A stretch of DNA of 64,000 nt from Thalassia testudinum (GCA_037157565.1 JAZHRO010000050.1:45394001-45458000), one strand, 5' to 3'. Counted from the stretch's first letter, positions 1 through 11,559 are shown. Numbers and translations are program-made. Notes: a model not told the origin generated them from the sequence alone.

Positions 1-695
1 TAATTTTTTTGTATTTTGAAAAGACGAGGGCAAACGGCAGATTGTAGCGAAAAGAACTAACACCTACAAATGATTAAAAATCTAAAAGATAGAAATATCT
101 TCTTCCTAAGCTCACTCTAGGCAAGTGTAGGCCTAGGGTAATTAGGAAGAAGAGGTGAAATAAGTGCTAGAACCAAAACAAACAACTGCAATAAAAAGCT
201 TAAAAGAAGGCAATTTTTGATTGAGTAGAATGAGTGTTCTTTTCAAGGACAAGTAGAGGAAAGCTTCTACTAGAATTGCACAATTTAAAAGCAAGAAAAG
301 AAACACAAATCCTCTTGTAACAATGGTGAAGAAGGTTGTCTTCTTGCTCCAAGCCTAGCTGCTCCTTGGCTTGAAAAGAGGGCCTCCTTCTTCTCCTTCC
401 TTGAGAGTTCCTCCAAGGTGGAAGCTACCACCTTTAATGCTCTCTCCAAAGGGGTGGGCATGCACCACCCTTAAAACTCCTCCAAGGTGGCGTGAACACC
501 TTCAAGATCTCCTCCAAGATCTTCCTTGCCTGGCTTCTCCTTTGGCTGGCGTGACCCAAGAGAGAAGGGAAGAGGGGAAGGCAGAATATCCCCTTAATCT
601 TCTTCTTCTTCTTCTCTCTTGGACGTGGGATTCTTGGTGGAATATGAGAGTGAAATGGCTAGCCAAGGATGGCTTGAATGGTGGTGGGTAGTGGT

Positions 696-704
696 CTTTT
701 TATA
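696..704 (-). promoter_or_regulatory. TATA box of LTR X
   Basis: The minus strand reads TATAAAAAG inside CCCTATAAAAAGACC. The LTR of element A has a very similar box (TATAAAAAGACCC at 11551). It sets the direction of transcription of X. Confidence 0.6.
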
Positions 705-794
705 GGGTAGGATGGGGGGTTAAGGTACCCCTTGAAATGGAGGGCTAGGATGGAAGGATGAGGGTGGTTGGTGATCCTATGGCTAGGGTTAGTT

Positions 795-1018
795 GGCGCC
801 ACCCCAAGGGGTGTTAAAGGGGGTGGTTATGGTGGTGTTGGTGTCTTTTGGTGGTGGAGAGACACCCCCATGTTGGCGCCAACATGGGGTCTTCTAGAAG
901 GAGGGTTAGGTGGATGGTGGCGATGGATTCAAGGAGGATTGTGTGGTGGAGATGAGGGGGGGATTTTGGAGGGAAAAGTGGCGCCATTAAGGGGTGGTTA
1001 TGGGTAGTTTTTGGCGCC
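795..1018. promoter_or_regulatory. Four GGCGCC boxes, including a 24-bp perfect palindrome
   Basis: GGCGCC occurs at 795-800, 875-880, 980-985 and 1013-1018. The second sits at the centre of a perfect 24-bp palindrome (866-889, half-site CCCCATGTTGGC). The fourth lies in TTTTTGGCGCCAA, which contains the E2F consensus TTTSSCGC at 1010-1017. All four lie 90-320 bp upstream of the minus-strand TATA box, where proximal promoter elements are expected. Regulator identity is inference. Confidence 0.5.
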
Positions 1019-1139
1019 AATTTTAGGTGTCTTTTGGAGGTGGTGGGTAGGTTAGGTTGGTGCCAAGTAGGTTAGCTTATGTGGAGCTTAGGTGGAGCTA
1101 GTTGGGTAGAGTTGGTAGGTGGGTTTTTGGGGTAGTACA

Positions 1140-1830
1140 AGCCAAGGAAGTTGGAGCATAGCTAAGTTAAGCTAAGCTAAGCTAGCTTAGCTAATGGAGG
1201 AGTAGAGGAGAAGGTGTTGGAGCTAGGGTTTGGAGGAGGGAGCTGAGGAGAAGAAGTCTGGAGCTGGAGCTGGAGCTGGCTGCTGCTGAAGAGGCTGGCA
1301 TGGGGCTACTCTAGCTGGCTTAGCTTGCTAGTTCTTTGCTAGTTGCTAAGCCAAGCTAAAGTGAGCTAGCTTCTACCAAAATGAGCTAAGGTGAGCTAGG
1401 TCTGGTGCTATCGGGGAGAATCAAGCTGGTTGAGGCAGCTAAGGTAGCTTAGCTCAACTGAGATGAGCTAAGCTGAATCCCCGGGAGCTGGACTTGAGCT
1501 TCCTGAGCTGAGATGAATTCTTCTTCAGCTGGCTGGAGTTGAGGGGAGCTGGATGTAGCTGGATCTGAGCTGGGGTGAACTCCTGTCAACTCAGCTGAGC
1601 TAGCTAGAGCTCCCTGTGAACTAGTGGGAGCTGAGGTGAGCTAGACTCAGCTAAGTTGAGCTGGATCTGAGCTGACTTGAGCTAGGGTGAGCTAAGGTGA
1701 ACTCTCTTGAGCTGCCATCCAGCTGAGATTAGCTGAATGGAGCTGGGATGAGCTAACCCTAGTTCAAGTAAGCTAGGATCCAGCTATGGTGAGCTGGATC
1801 AAGCTGGGTTCCAACTAGTCTGGGCTTCTC
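1140..1830. repeat. Degenerate AGCT-rich array in U3 of LTR X
   Basis: Dozens of AGCT tetramers in contexts such as GAGCTGAGCT, GAGCTAAG and AGCTGGAGCTGG follow one another without a fixed unit length. AGCT is its own reverse complement, so the array looks alike on both strands. No open frame or other motif is visible in it. Confidence 0.7.
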
Positions 1831-2028
1831 CTTCACCAATTGCCTTCTTGAGTGCTAGGGTTTTAGGGATCTATGAATCTGTACATCCCTAACACTCACA
1901 AAAACACATTAAAACAATAATAAAAAATGCAATGCATGCCTATCCTAATTTATGCCTAAATGCAGCCCAAAAACCCGTTTGCGGAGTAAAATCCTAAGAG
2001 CTAGGTTAGTTTTAAAGCATAAAAATGA

Positions 2029-2048
2029 TGATAAACTGGTGTTTATCA
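2029..2048 (-). repeat. Perfect inverted repeat at the 5' tip of LTR X
   Basis: TGATAAAC (2029-2036), loop TGGT, GTTTATCA (2041-2048): 8-bp arms whose outer end is the LTR terminus. Elements A and G have the same design with different sequences. Confidence 0.75.
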
Positions 2049-2390
2049 GTAAGCCAAAGGAAGAACCTTCCCCTTAGTCCCCTCGTAACCAAACTAGCTG
2101 GGTTAGCTTGAGAGGCGGGATTCACTTTCAGTCGGTTGTACGACGAACTTATCTTCAGGAATTCAAATCCCTAACGAAAAATCTGGTCACCTGATCTTTA
2201 AGGACCATTTGATTGACAGGGCCTTAGCCTTGTCCAGCGTGGCTACACCAACCCAGGGGTTGGGCGGTGTATGCACGGAAGGAGGTCACTTCGACCTCAT
2301 TTGGTTGGACCTTGGGAGCCACTCCCAAGGAGGCGAGTCACCTGGCCCGGACAATCTTCTCCCCCCATTTCTTCTACTCCAAGAGCCACC
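2049..2390 (+). other. Element A: untranslated leader fragment
   Basis: Starts abruptly after LTR X. The first 50 bases match the leader of element F around 33514-33560, including AAGGAAGAACCTTCCC, a small hairpin. The upstream part with the primer-binding site is separated by X and lies left of the window. Confidence 0.6.
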
Positions 2391-4096
2391 ATGGCAAATC
2401 ATGTACCTGGACCCAGATCGGGTCAGGACATCGAGAATCTGGACCCGATGGCTCGTCTGGAAGCCCGGGTTGCCGAATCTGAGGAGCAGCATCAGCAGAG
2501 CATGGATCGTATTCTAATGGCGCTTGACAGGATGCAGCACCCACCACGAGGAGAACAACTGCGGGATTTCTACGACCCAGCCTCACCTATCGTCGCACCG
2601 CTAGTCAGAATTCCCGCAGGCGGAGATGCATTTGAGCTCAATCCCAATGTAATTGGGTTGATCAGCACTCATTTCTACAGGAACTCAAGCAAAGATCCAT
2701 TCCAGCACCTTGAGGACTTGAGTCGACTCGCTGAAACGATCCAACCCAGGAATATTGATCTCGGGATCGTTCTGATGAAGCTTTTCCCGTTCTCTCTAAG
2801 GGACAAAGCTTCATACTAGTTCAAGACTATTGGGAAGCCAATTGGAACCTAGTCGGAATTACAACGTGAATTCTTGCAAAAGTTCTTCCCAATCGGTCGA
2901 ACAAATGCAATGCGATGCGCAATCACGACTTTCTCCCAAGGAGCTGGGGAGAAATGACATGAAGCATGGGATAGATTTCATGACCTTCTCTGGAAATGCC
3001 CGCATCATGGTATACCCAGATGGCACTTAGCCTAGATTTTTTACCATGGGCTGGATGACACACATCGGTATTTGGCCGATGCATCTAGCAGCGGGAATTT
3101 TCTCACAAAAGACGAGAATAGTGCATTTGAGCTGTTCAAATCATTAGCAGAGAACTCGATGAATGCCGCATCTATGAACCAGTTCCAGCGGCCCGGTCAG
3201 CAGTGGGTTGGCATCCACAAGGCTCACACCGATTCTATTCGAGCCGACATGGATATCATCGTCAAGCAACTGGATAGAATAAACCTAATTGAGAAGAAGA
3301 TTGACCAGATCAGTCAAGGTCAATCCAACTCGAGCTCTGCCGCCGCAAGATCCTCTTATGCACCCCGAGCCCCACCTGCTCGAGTTAATCTACTCACTCG
3401 GGATGCATCTTCTCCATATTTACGAGATCTCGCATATCAGGATCCTGTGAATAATCCAGATCTGGCACCATACGACCAGGGTTACGCACCACCCGCAGAT
3501 TATAATGCATATCCCCTTGATGGATATACGTCTTAGATATCTTTGGGCTACGAGGACATCGGCACTATCCAAGGATACGGGCGTAATAACCCGTACTCGA
3601 AGATGTATAACCCTGGCTGGAACTAGCATCCGAACTTCTCCTGGTCTGGTAATTCACAGAGACCACATCAAGATCCACACTACCAGACCAGGCAATACGG
3701 GAATGTGCAAAACACGTATCCTAGGTAGCAGCCATTCCCGCCTCAGCAGCAGCAACCCCACTCGTTATACCAGCCACTGCACTAAGCTACCAACCACCCT
3801 CCAAAGCGGGCCGACCCTTTGGAGGCGTTGAAAGAGGAGCTGCAAGAATCAATGAGGAAATCTACACAAGATAGCTTGCAGATTATAAAGGTGATGGCTG
3901 ATCAGATTCAGACCATACAGAACACGTAGAACCAACTTTTGCAGGAGCATAAGACTCAGGAAGCCTTACCCTCCCAACCCGTCCCGAATCCTCGATATGT
4001 GCAGAACCAGGGCACCCCGCCTAGGTTTCAGGCACCGCAGGGACAGACACACGCCATACTACAGGAGCCTCCTGCACGACCCGGTTACGCGTAAGG
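2391..4096 (+). pseudogene. gag: Element A: decayed gag of Athila type
   Basis: ATG at 2391 lies in a good context (CCACCATGG). The capsid region is recognisable by similarity to element D: FELNPNVIGLISTHFY, LEDLSRLAETIQPRN, LFPFSLRDKAS, then KFFPIGRTNAM and HEAWDRFHDLL in a second frame. Breaks: TAG at 2817-2819 where D has a Trp codon after DKAS-, a frame change just after it, a TGA near 2956, and TAG at 3030, the same Gln position that is lost in element B. Downstream lie the conserved ADASSSGNFLTKDEN segment and a Pro/Tyr-rich region with several breaks. No CCHC zinc knuckle is visible. The gene is cut at 4096 by a solo LTR and resumes at 6704. Confidence 0.8.
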
Positions 4097-4101
4097 CCAG
4101 C
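4097..4101 (+). repeat. Target-site duplication of the solo LTR, left copy
   Basis: CCAGC directly before the LTR; the right copy at 6699-6703 is CCAGT, one change apart. Confidence 0.8.
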
Positions 4102-4799
4102 TGGTGGTCGGACCCGGTTAGGTTGTTAATATGGTGATTTTATCGTTGAAGTGTGTATAGTGGTTAACCTAAATCGAGCCTAACCATCTCTTTACAAAAT
4201 ATTTTTTTTTTTTACCTGGCCTACTTGATTTTATCTTGGTCACTTTTAGGCCCAGGGTCGAACTCAGGGAAGTGGGGTTACAAGTCAAGTTTCTACGCCT
4301 TTCCTACAATAAATCTCTTCTGTTCGTTTATTGTGTTTTTGGTGTCTTTTCTATTTAAGATTTTTTCTAATAATCTTGGTCCTTGAGGCACACCCTCAAA
4401 ATTAGGTTCTTGGCTTTGAGCCAAATCAGGGTTCCAAAACGAGTCTTGCTATTCGCAAGACGGAGTACCTGCAAGTCAAAGATTATCTTTTCTCTTTTAT
4501 ATATTTTTTTATCTTTTTATGGGCATGCAAGAGAAATAGAAATAAAGTAAATATAGTATAGATATATATGTATGTACTATATATGTATAAAGGGGTGGGG
4601 GTGGAGGCGGAGATGGAGTGTAGCACGGTGTCAAGTCGGTCGTCGTCTAGAAAGACGCAACCAACAGGACGAAGTGCCATATGTAAGGTGGATTAGTAGA
4701 AGATGAATGCGAACATGTTTTTTTTGTACGCGTGTATCGGGGAATATCAACAACTGGTGCAAATATTCCCACTATACCACGTATGGTAAGTAATGTGAA

Positions 4800-5078
4800 A
4801 ATATATATACGTATATATGTAAATATATCTATATGTATATATGTATATATATATATGGTTATAAATATATAGGTATATATATATGTAGTTATATACGTAT
4901 ATATAAATGTGTATATATATATGTAGATATATATATATGAGTATATGTATAGATAGATATAAGTATAGATATATATATATATATAAGCATATAAGTATGT
5001 ATATATACCTATATAGATGTAAATATATATATATGTATGTATATAGTAATATATGTATATATAGATATATGTAGATAA

Positions 5079-5111
<33 letters not shown>

Positions 5112-5330
5112 GTTATATAGATATATATGTATATATGTATGTATATTTGTGTATATATATATATATGTATGTATAAGTGTATGTGTATATATATGTATAT
5201 ATATATATATAAGTATATAGATGTATATATATATATATGTATATAAATATATGTATATATATCAATATATATATGTATATGTATATATATATATGTATGT
5301 ATATAATAGTGTATAGGTGTGTGTGTGTGT
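4800..5330. repeat. AT-dinucleotide block in the solo LTR
   Basis: Irregular runs of TATATG, TATAGA and (TA)n, followed by GT-rich and GA-rich repeats to about 5410. The same block lies in every LTR of this superfamily. Confidence 0.9.
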
Positions 5331-6144
5331 ATGAAAGTGTGAGTGTAAGTGTGTAAGCGCCAGTAAAGAGATAGGGAGAGGGTGCTGTGAGAAAGAGAGA
5401 GAGAGATCGGTCCTGTTAGAGTGAAGAAGAGGCGGGTTAAGCTGTCTGAGCTTCAGGGCCGACGTCTGAGGCTTCCACGCGCGCTTGTAGGCATGTATGC
5501 GCACAGAGAGGAGTGCGCTGGAGGGAGTGGGCGCACGCAGAGGACCGCAGCGCGCAACGCTGCACTAAGAGGCGTACGCTGGCGAAAGGGAGCGGGCGGG
5601 TGTGGGCGATGCGGACGCACGCAGACACACGGACGGGCGCTGGAGTGGGCGCGGGGCTGAAAGCGTGCGCCGGCGAACAGCGGTAGCGGCACGCCGGGTG
5701 ACCGGATGAGTGAGAAGTTTACCAGTCACCCCACTGTAGCCACATTGTTCGGCAGATTGGCGTAAACAGTGGCTATAGTGTATGGTCGAGCTGCGCGATC
5801 GCTTGCTGCAGGTGCTGTGAGTGAGGGTGGCTTACGGCTGGCATGCGCGGGCTGGCGCACGTGGAAGAAGGTCTATGTCAGCTGGTTGCGGGCGGAAGAG
5901 AGAGCGCGACAGGGCACGCAGAGAGGGAAGCAAGGGCACCTACAGGCACGCGCAGGTGCCTACGTGCGCTGTTGCCACCTTGCTGCTGCTGCTGTGGAGC
6001 TCGACCGGCTGCTGTAGGGTGTGCGGTGGCCGGTTGAGCTTCAAAGCTGAAGCTTTGTGGTCATGGCTGAAGGTGCTTCAAACGACGAAACAAGGAAAGA
6101 GCCACCACGCCCACTAGCTCTTTGATGAGCTGGGCAGTGGTGGA

Positions 6145-6174
6145 CTCACGGTGGTGGTTGTGCACCACCGTAAG
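6145..6174 (-). other. Conserved LTR hairpin, solo LTR copy
   Basis: CTCACGGTGGTG (6145-6156) and CACCACCGTAAG (6163-6174) pair over 12 positions with a single mismatch, which becomes G-U on the transcribed minus strand. The sixth pair is G-C here, A-T in B and T-A in C and D. Confidence 0.7.
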
Positions 6175-6703
6175 GTGCTCCTGTCTGTCGGGTGTCTCCT
6201 CTGAGGAGGAGGTCCTGCGTTTGGAGGGAGAGGGAGGAGATGGCCTGGAAGTGAGCTGCTATGTGGGGTTTTGGCATGGAGGACTAGGCTGCTTTGCAAG
6301 AAGGCAACCGAGCTCTTTTAAAGAAGAAGAAGACATGCACAGCCATGCCCTGGCTGTGCATGCCTCAGCATGGCCGACAGGGAGATGCAGCTGCAGGGCT
6401 GGCAGGGAGAGGGGGAGCAGGACATGGCGCGAAGAAGAAGAGGATGTTCCATGCAGCCACGAGGAAGATTTCAAAATCAAGTGAAATAAAAAATAAAAAG
6501 ATGGTGAATTTTGCAAAGATGCACTTGAGGAAAAAATGTTAATTGCAAGGCCATTTATTTCACTCTCCTCCCCTCTCAATTAAATGCATGCATGCATGTA
6601 TTTTCACAAATGCGACTATGGAACCCTAATATGCACTGGTAATGCTAGGAAATAGCACAAGACGGCACAATTGCAGGTTTATTTTTGCGGTGCAATCACC
6701 AGT

Positions 6704-7892
6704 CACCTTTGCAGAATCCCGCATATTCTGCCCCTTCCGCTCCCCCACCACCTCATGGATAGCAGGCCGACGCACATGTTGTTTCTTTGCGGAGCGGAAG
6801 GAAGACATTCGACCCACCACATAGGCAGGTGGGTTCTGATTTTTCCCACCCTTCGCCGTAGGCAGATTCGACTCCATCATCTCAGGAGCCACCTGCGGTA
6901 GATAAGGGTAAGAGACCACTTAACCCTGAGATTCCTGTCCCTTTTCCTGAGGCTCTGACATGAAATGTAGTACAAGAAAAGGACATGTGGAATTTCGAGG
7001 ACCTGAAATCGATGTTTAAGGAAGTACATATTCAGGACCCCCTCCTCGAGGCTATCGATCACATTCCCGCTATCACTAGGTTCTTCAAGGACTATTGTAC
7101 CCCAAAGCGACAGCCGAGAATTGGACGACAGGCGGTACTGTCGAGAGAAGCTAGCACCGTGATTCTAGCTGACCTACCACCGAAGGAGAAAGACCCTGGC
7201 ACCCCACTCATATCTTGCTTCTTGCAGGATTCTCCATTTGATCGGGCCCTTCTAGATTTGGGTTCGTCCATCCACTTAACTCCCACCGCCGTATTTGATC
7301 GATTTCGATTTGGGAGTTGAAACCCACCTCGGTTACAATTCAGCTGGCTGACAGATCAGTCAAAACACTGAGGGGGGTGGTTGAGAACGTGATCGTAAAA
7401 GTCCGCGGGTTCTGTTTTCCCGTAAATTTTTTCGTTCTCGATATGGAAGTTCCTCTTAATCTTCGAGATGCACCAATTATTTTGGGTCACCCATTTCTGG
7501 CAATAGCCCGAGCAAACATCGATTGTGAGTTCGGGTGTATGGAGATTGCCCTAGGCAATGAACGACTTCGATTAGACATATTCAGGGCAGCAAAGAACTT
7601 CGATTGTGATCGAATAGAGGAGGATGGTGAAGACGAAGATTCGGCTTACTGTGGTAACATTGGTCTCCTTTGTGATAACCCAATGTCTTATTCGTCTACA
7701 CTATCAAGGTTCTTGGACCTCGATCCACAAGGGATTGAAACCACTGCATTACACATATCTCCCCAAGGATCTGACTGTTTGGGGTGTGCTTCTGACCACA
7801 GCACCCCTGAATCCAGCTATCTCGATCCATATATTACTAATCGCCCCTGTTATTACAGGAAGATGCAACTACAACTAGCGGGTTTCCTGTAA
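6704..7892 (+). pseudogene. pro: Element A: gag C-terminal part and aspartic protease
   Basis: Continues the frame interrupted by the solo LTR. Residues resembling element D include LLEAIDHIPAITRFFKDY (from about 7036), LPPKEKDPGTPLISC (about 7171-7215), the protease active-site segment ALLDLGSS (about 7246-7269), TIQLADRSVK, and the flap-distal ILGHPFLA (about 7480-7500). A 2-base deletion at about 7315 relative to D breaks the frame (TGA at 7318-7320), and the second half runs open from 7317 to 7892. The protease is followed not by RT but by an unrelated acidic stretch and the tail described at 8062. So A lacks RT, RNase H and integrase. Confidence 0.8.
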
Positions 7893-8187
7893 TGTAGTCA
7901 CAACCGATTATTTCACGGGGAGCGAATCAGTGGGAATTCACGTGCACACGGATCAGTATATTCCCACCTTCGAGTTTGCTCCTCCCACTCCCATTTTTGA
8001 CTCAGACCCACCCGTGATCAAATTGAAGTCTGTACCCACTCCACACTTTCTTATAGCTAGACTTTTTGGAGTAGGGGTGCACAATCAGCTGGTCCGCATC
8101 TCCGGACCACTGATTCTAGGAGCATACGAGCACATCTTGCTCTTAATTTTGACCGGCTCCTATGCAAGAATTTATACATCTGATTGA
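7893..8187 (+). pseudogene. Element A: end of the reading frame, shared hydrophobic tail
   Basis: An open stretch (7930-8187) in which residues from 8062 on (GVGVHNQLVRISGPLILG...) align with the ends of the frames in F (45205-45330) and G (40733-40873). All three are followed by the same untranslated motif GGCGTTAAACTCAGC or a close relative. No known domain is recognised. The frame is probably no longer continuous with the protease. Confidence 0.55.
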
Positions 8188-10121
8188 GTTTTCGCCCAGC
8201 TGGAGGCGTTAAACTCAGCATCTACCCCACATTCATCCATCACCTTATACATACTCGCTTTATACATAGCATATTTTTCTTGTAGCATATTTCCCTTTTG
8301 TATATTGCACGCTAACAGGTTGGCCGGTGCTGAATGTATATTTCAGGAGCAATTCCAAGTAACTTCTACCCACTCATCCTCTGTCGAATTTATTTTCTTT
8401 TATATTCATGCATGAGGACATGCAAGAACTTAGGCATGGGGGGGTAGATATAGCAAAAACTGAAAAAAAATTTATGCCAACACTTAGGAAAACCTCGAAG
8501 TTGCATGTAAAATGTACTTTAGGACCTTAAATAAAAAGAACAACCTACCCCACCTCTAATGCTTGCATTGGAGCTAGAAATCGTTCGCAATAGCCACTTT
8601 CGACTCACCCACTCACCTTTTGTTCTAAATTTAGGGTCAAGATGATTGTAACCCGATACGGGAATTTCACGAAGTACAAATTATATGAGGTTACATATTA
8701 CATTCATGAATAAGATTATTTTATTAAGAGAATGCATTAGGGATTTTACCCCTTAGTTGATTCCTGTAATCTGGAATCCAGAACAACTTTTCACACACAC
8801 GTAGAATTTGCAATGGATTCACGGTGAAGGCTGATAAATGTCTTCAGTCTGTCGAGAAGAAGCAGTGCTTCTTTTCCTGAACCCTTGGACAGTGTTTTGG
8901 GAGTCAGATAGATTTTCCTCCAAAAATCCACCAAATAGTGTGAGATGAGAGTAGAGTGTACTGGTGCTCTAAGATTAATGCGAGGAATCTGGAATCCTAG
9001 ATAATTAGGTGATGATGCTCTGAGATGAGACATAGTTTCGCTCTCGGTTCCTACATATGCATTTTGTGTGAAATTGTGAGAGCCGCCGAATAGGCAAATA
9101 TGCGGAGAGCGAGTTTTCATAAAACTAGGGCTAAGGGGGATGGTTACGACCATTCTTTACGGAATCCTCAGCTGAAGGAGGGTATTGATGCCAAGGTCAG
9201 AAATACACCATCCTATCCATCTTTCTCGGTGCCGTGAGTAGGTACTTCCACCAAAAAATCCACCCAATGTCTCTTGAGTACCACCAATCCCTAATAATGC
9301 CTCCTCAATAAAGTCACGGATGTGTTATGTTAAAAAAAAAAGAAAAAGAAAAAAAATGATGAAAAGAAAGAAAAACTGAAAAAATTAGAAAAAGAAGAAA
9401 AAGAAAAAGAAAGAATGAATATTTAGTGTTTATTTCATCGAGGCAATACCACCAAATAAAATTGAGATCCACCAAATATGACCTTAACCTATTTTTCTTC
9501 TGTTTCTAACCGCCCGAATACTGGCTAAGGAATTTCAACTTAGTGTTAGGGTTATGAGGACTCAACTAAAGTGTTAATGCCTAGTGAGACCACCAAATAC
9601 AGATCCTAGGTTTGAATCTGGTGAAGTTGTGAGCTCTACGAAAGAAAAGAAAAGGAAAAGAAAAAGAGTAAGAGAGAATAGATACAAAGGAATCAAAGAG
9701 AGCATAGTTTTTCTCGTCTTTCTCTAAGTTGAGTTACTTAGTAATCTGGAAATCTGGACTCTGTAGTACTAGTCTCTATGTAGCACCAAGTGAGAATGAG
9801 CCACCAAATATATAATCCTTTCTCTCAGAGATTCTCTACCTAAGCCCAAAGCCGGGGTGAAATTCATAGAATATCTTAAATACCCCGAGGGAAGAAGTCC
9901 GCCTATCCTGCTAGAATTTTTACTTGGGGTCAAGTACAGGCTTTAGAGGTGTATTAGTTTTCACTCGAATCTGTTGCAAAAGCTACATAGCTGCACTTTC
10001 ACGATTGTCTGGATTTCTAAAGCATAGGATGAAAACAAAAAGGAGAAAAACCTCGAGGCATACACTTGATAAAATAATCAGTCCCGTAGGGACCCTTGCT
10101 GTAAATAATTTAGTCTTGCAT
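8188..10121 (+). other. Element A: 3' untranslated region with upstream polypurine module
   Basis: Begins with CCCAGCTGGAGGCGTTAAACTC, shared with F. At 8409-8424 the hairpin TGCATG-AGGA-CATGCA precedes AGGCATGGGGGGGTA (8432-8446). The rest is AT-rich with an A/G-rich stretch (about 9330-9420). The phrase CCACCAAATA recurs near 8930, 9450, 9470, 9590 and 9800. No gene is visible. Confidence 0.7.
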
Positions 10122-10156
10122 TTGCTAGGGACTAGCAAGATTTAGGCGAGGGGGTA
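10122..10156 (+). promoter_or_regulatory. Element A: hairpin and 3' polypurine tract
   Basis: TTGCTAG (10122-10128), GGA, CTAGCAA (10132-10138), then the polypurine tract AGGCGAGGGGGTA (10144-10156) immediately before the LTR. The tract primes plus-strand DNA synthesis in LTR retroelements. The usual CAT inside GGCATGGGGG is CGA here. Confidence 0.8.
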
Positions 10157-10616
10157 TGATTGCACAACAATCATAGGTCTTAATTGACCTAGATTAGGCT
10201 AAAACTTAGCATAAGTTAGGGAAATTCATGCATGCATACACATTATCTGCATCTTTACTACTTTACTTTAGCTATGCATAAAATAATGTTATAATGTGCT
10301 GATTAAGTGCATTATGTTGATTGCAGGCAATAAGCAGATCTGGAGCTGGATCTGGAGCAGGATCTGAAGCTGGATCTGAAATAATGGGAGTTGTAGTAGA
10401 GCTGGAGCAAAAGGCCTAGTTCAGATGTAGGAATAATAATGTAAGGGGGATAAAGGCTTTCTATTCTATTAAGTAGAAATAAAGCAGTAAAATGTGAAGA
10501 GCTTAGGTCCATCATAGCCCTAGGATAGCCTAGAGACCTCCCCAAGCCTTAGCCACCCTTAGATTAGGTCACAACACTCTAGGAATCCCTAAAACTCTAG
10601 TTCCAACCCTTATCTG

Positions 10617-10845
10617 GACGTCTAGATAAGTTATAGGACGTCCAGGACCCTTAGCCATCTCCCGCACACTTCAAACCCACTTCTGCAGTGTTATTGGACG
10701 TCCACACACTTTGTCAGACGTCCAATTTCTGCAGAATACCCAAAAGAGAACCTGAAATCCTTCCTGACTCTGATTGGACGTCCAGACAACAAGTCTGGAC
10801 TTCTAATTTTTTAGTATAAGACATCTGATTCTATTATTAGACGTC
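10617..10845 (+). promoter_or_regulatory. Paired GACGTC palindromes in U3 of element A
   Basis: GACGTC lies at 10617, 10637, 10697, 10717, 10777 and 10840; near-matches are GACTTC at 10798 and GACATC at 10820. They form four pairs with 20, 20, 21 and 20 bp between starts; the first three pairs repeat every 80 bp. GACGTC contains the ACGT core bound by plant bZIP proteins; that function is inference. Confidence 0.6.
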
Positions 10846-11550
10846 TGATACTGCTCTCCAATTCCTGTTTTGAGATTTAAGCCTTGATCTTGGATCTCAA
10901 GGTCCCTGAACCCAATTCCAACCCTATAGGAACCTAAATTAAGGTGCCCTAACCCTAGTACATCACCTCTAGACCTCCCTAATGACCTAATTAGGTCCTC
11001 ACTAAACTTAATTGACTTGGATCTTAGTCAATTCCATCAGCCTATTCATTGGACTCATTGAGTCCAATTGAGCCCTGATCTCAGCACACACTATCCAATT
11101 GGACTCAGTGATAGTCCAATTGACCTAGACCTAAATTAATTAAGTTGTTTCACTCTCAATTAAGTTTCCATACACCCAATTAAACTTGTATTAAGTTTAA
11201 TTGCACTTTACCTTAGTGAATTAGGGTTTATAACCCTAAATTCAGACATACCTTGACCTAAACCCACTAGAACCTAACCTAATCAACCTAGCCACCTAAG
11301 TTTCGACCCACACACACCCACACACACCATCCACATGAAAATACCTAGCCTAGAGTTCTCTAGAACTCTCTACCATGTGTGGTTGCCTTGGTTGCCAAAA
11401 ATAGCAACCAAGAGCCATTCAATTTTTAGATCCACATTTGGTTGATCTAAAAACCACCATCCACCCTCTCTCTCTCTCACTCTCCCACGAGCTCCCACCA
11501 TAGGCCTCTCTAGAGAATTCCATAATTCTCTAGAGAGCTTCCCTTAGGTC

Positions 11551-11559
11551 TATAAAAAG
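11551..11559 (+). promoter_or_regulatory. TATA box of element A LTR
   Basis: TATAAAAAG inside GGTCTATAAAAAGACCC, itself a small inverted repeat (GGTCT/AGACC). Confidence 0.65.

Larger units (their letters stand above)
1..2048 (-). repeat. LTR X, reverse orientation, cut by the window start
   Basis: The right end (2048) reads on the minus strand as an LTR start: TG followed by a perfect 8-bp inverted repeat. The sequence after it (2049 on) matches the untranslated leader of element F, so X was inserted into the leader of element A. A minus-strand TATA box lies at 696-704, so U3 is about 705-2048 and R-U5 runs left past position 1. The other LTR border and its target duplication are outside the window, so X may be a solo LTR or one end of a full element. 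The short open frames in it (for example near 371-691 +) lack any recognisable domain and run against the inferred transcription. Confidence 0.75.
4102..6698 (-). mobile_element. Solo LTR of the B/C/D superfamily, reverse orientation
   Basis: On the minus strand it starts TGATTGCACCGC and ends GGTCCGACCACCA, matching the LTRs of B and D along the whole length. It has the CCAG[C/T] target duplication and no internal region, so it is a solo LTR left by recombination between two LTRs. Inside are the shared LTR landmarks: the U5 hairpins near 4440-4770, an AT-dinucleotide block (about 4800-5300), a GC-rich central part, a hairpin at 6145-6174, a dyad at 6334-6362 next to the promoter, and CATGCATGCATG near 6590. 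Open frames within it, such as 5421-5660, are chance frames in GC-rich LTR sequence. Confidence 0.9.

Noticed and set aside
371..1020. Open frames on both strands near the left edge
   Set aside because: They lie in LTR X around its promoter, have biased composition and no recognisable domain; one is antiparallel to the inferred transcript.
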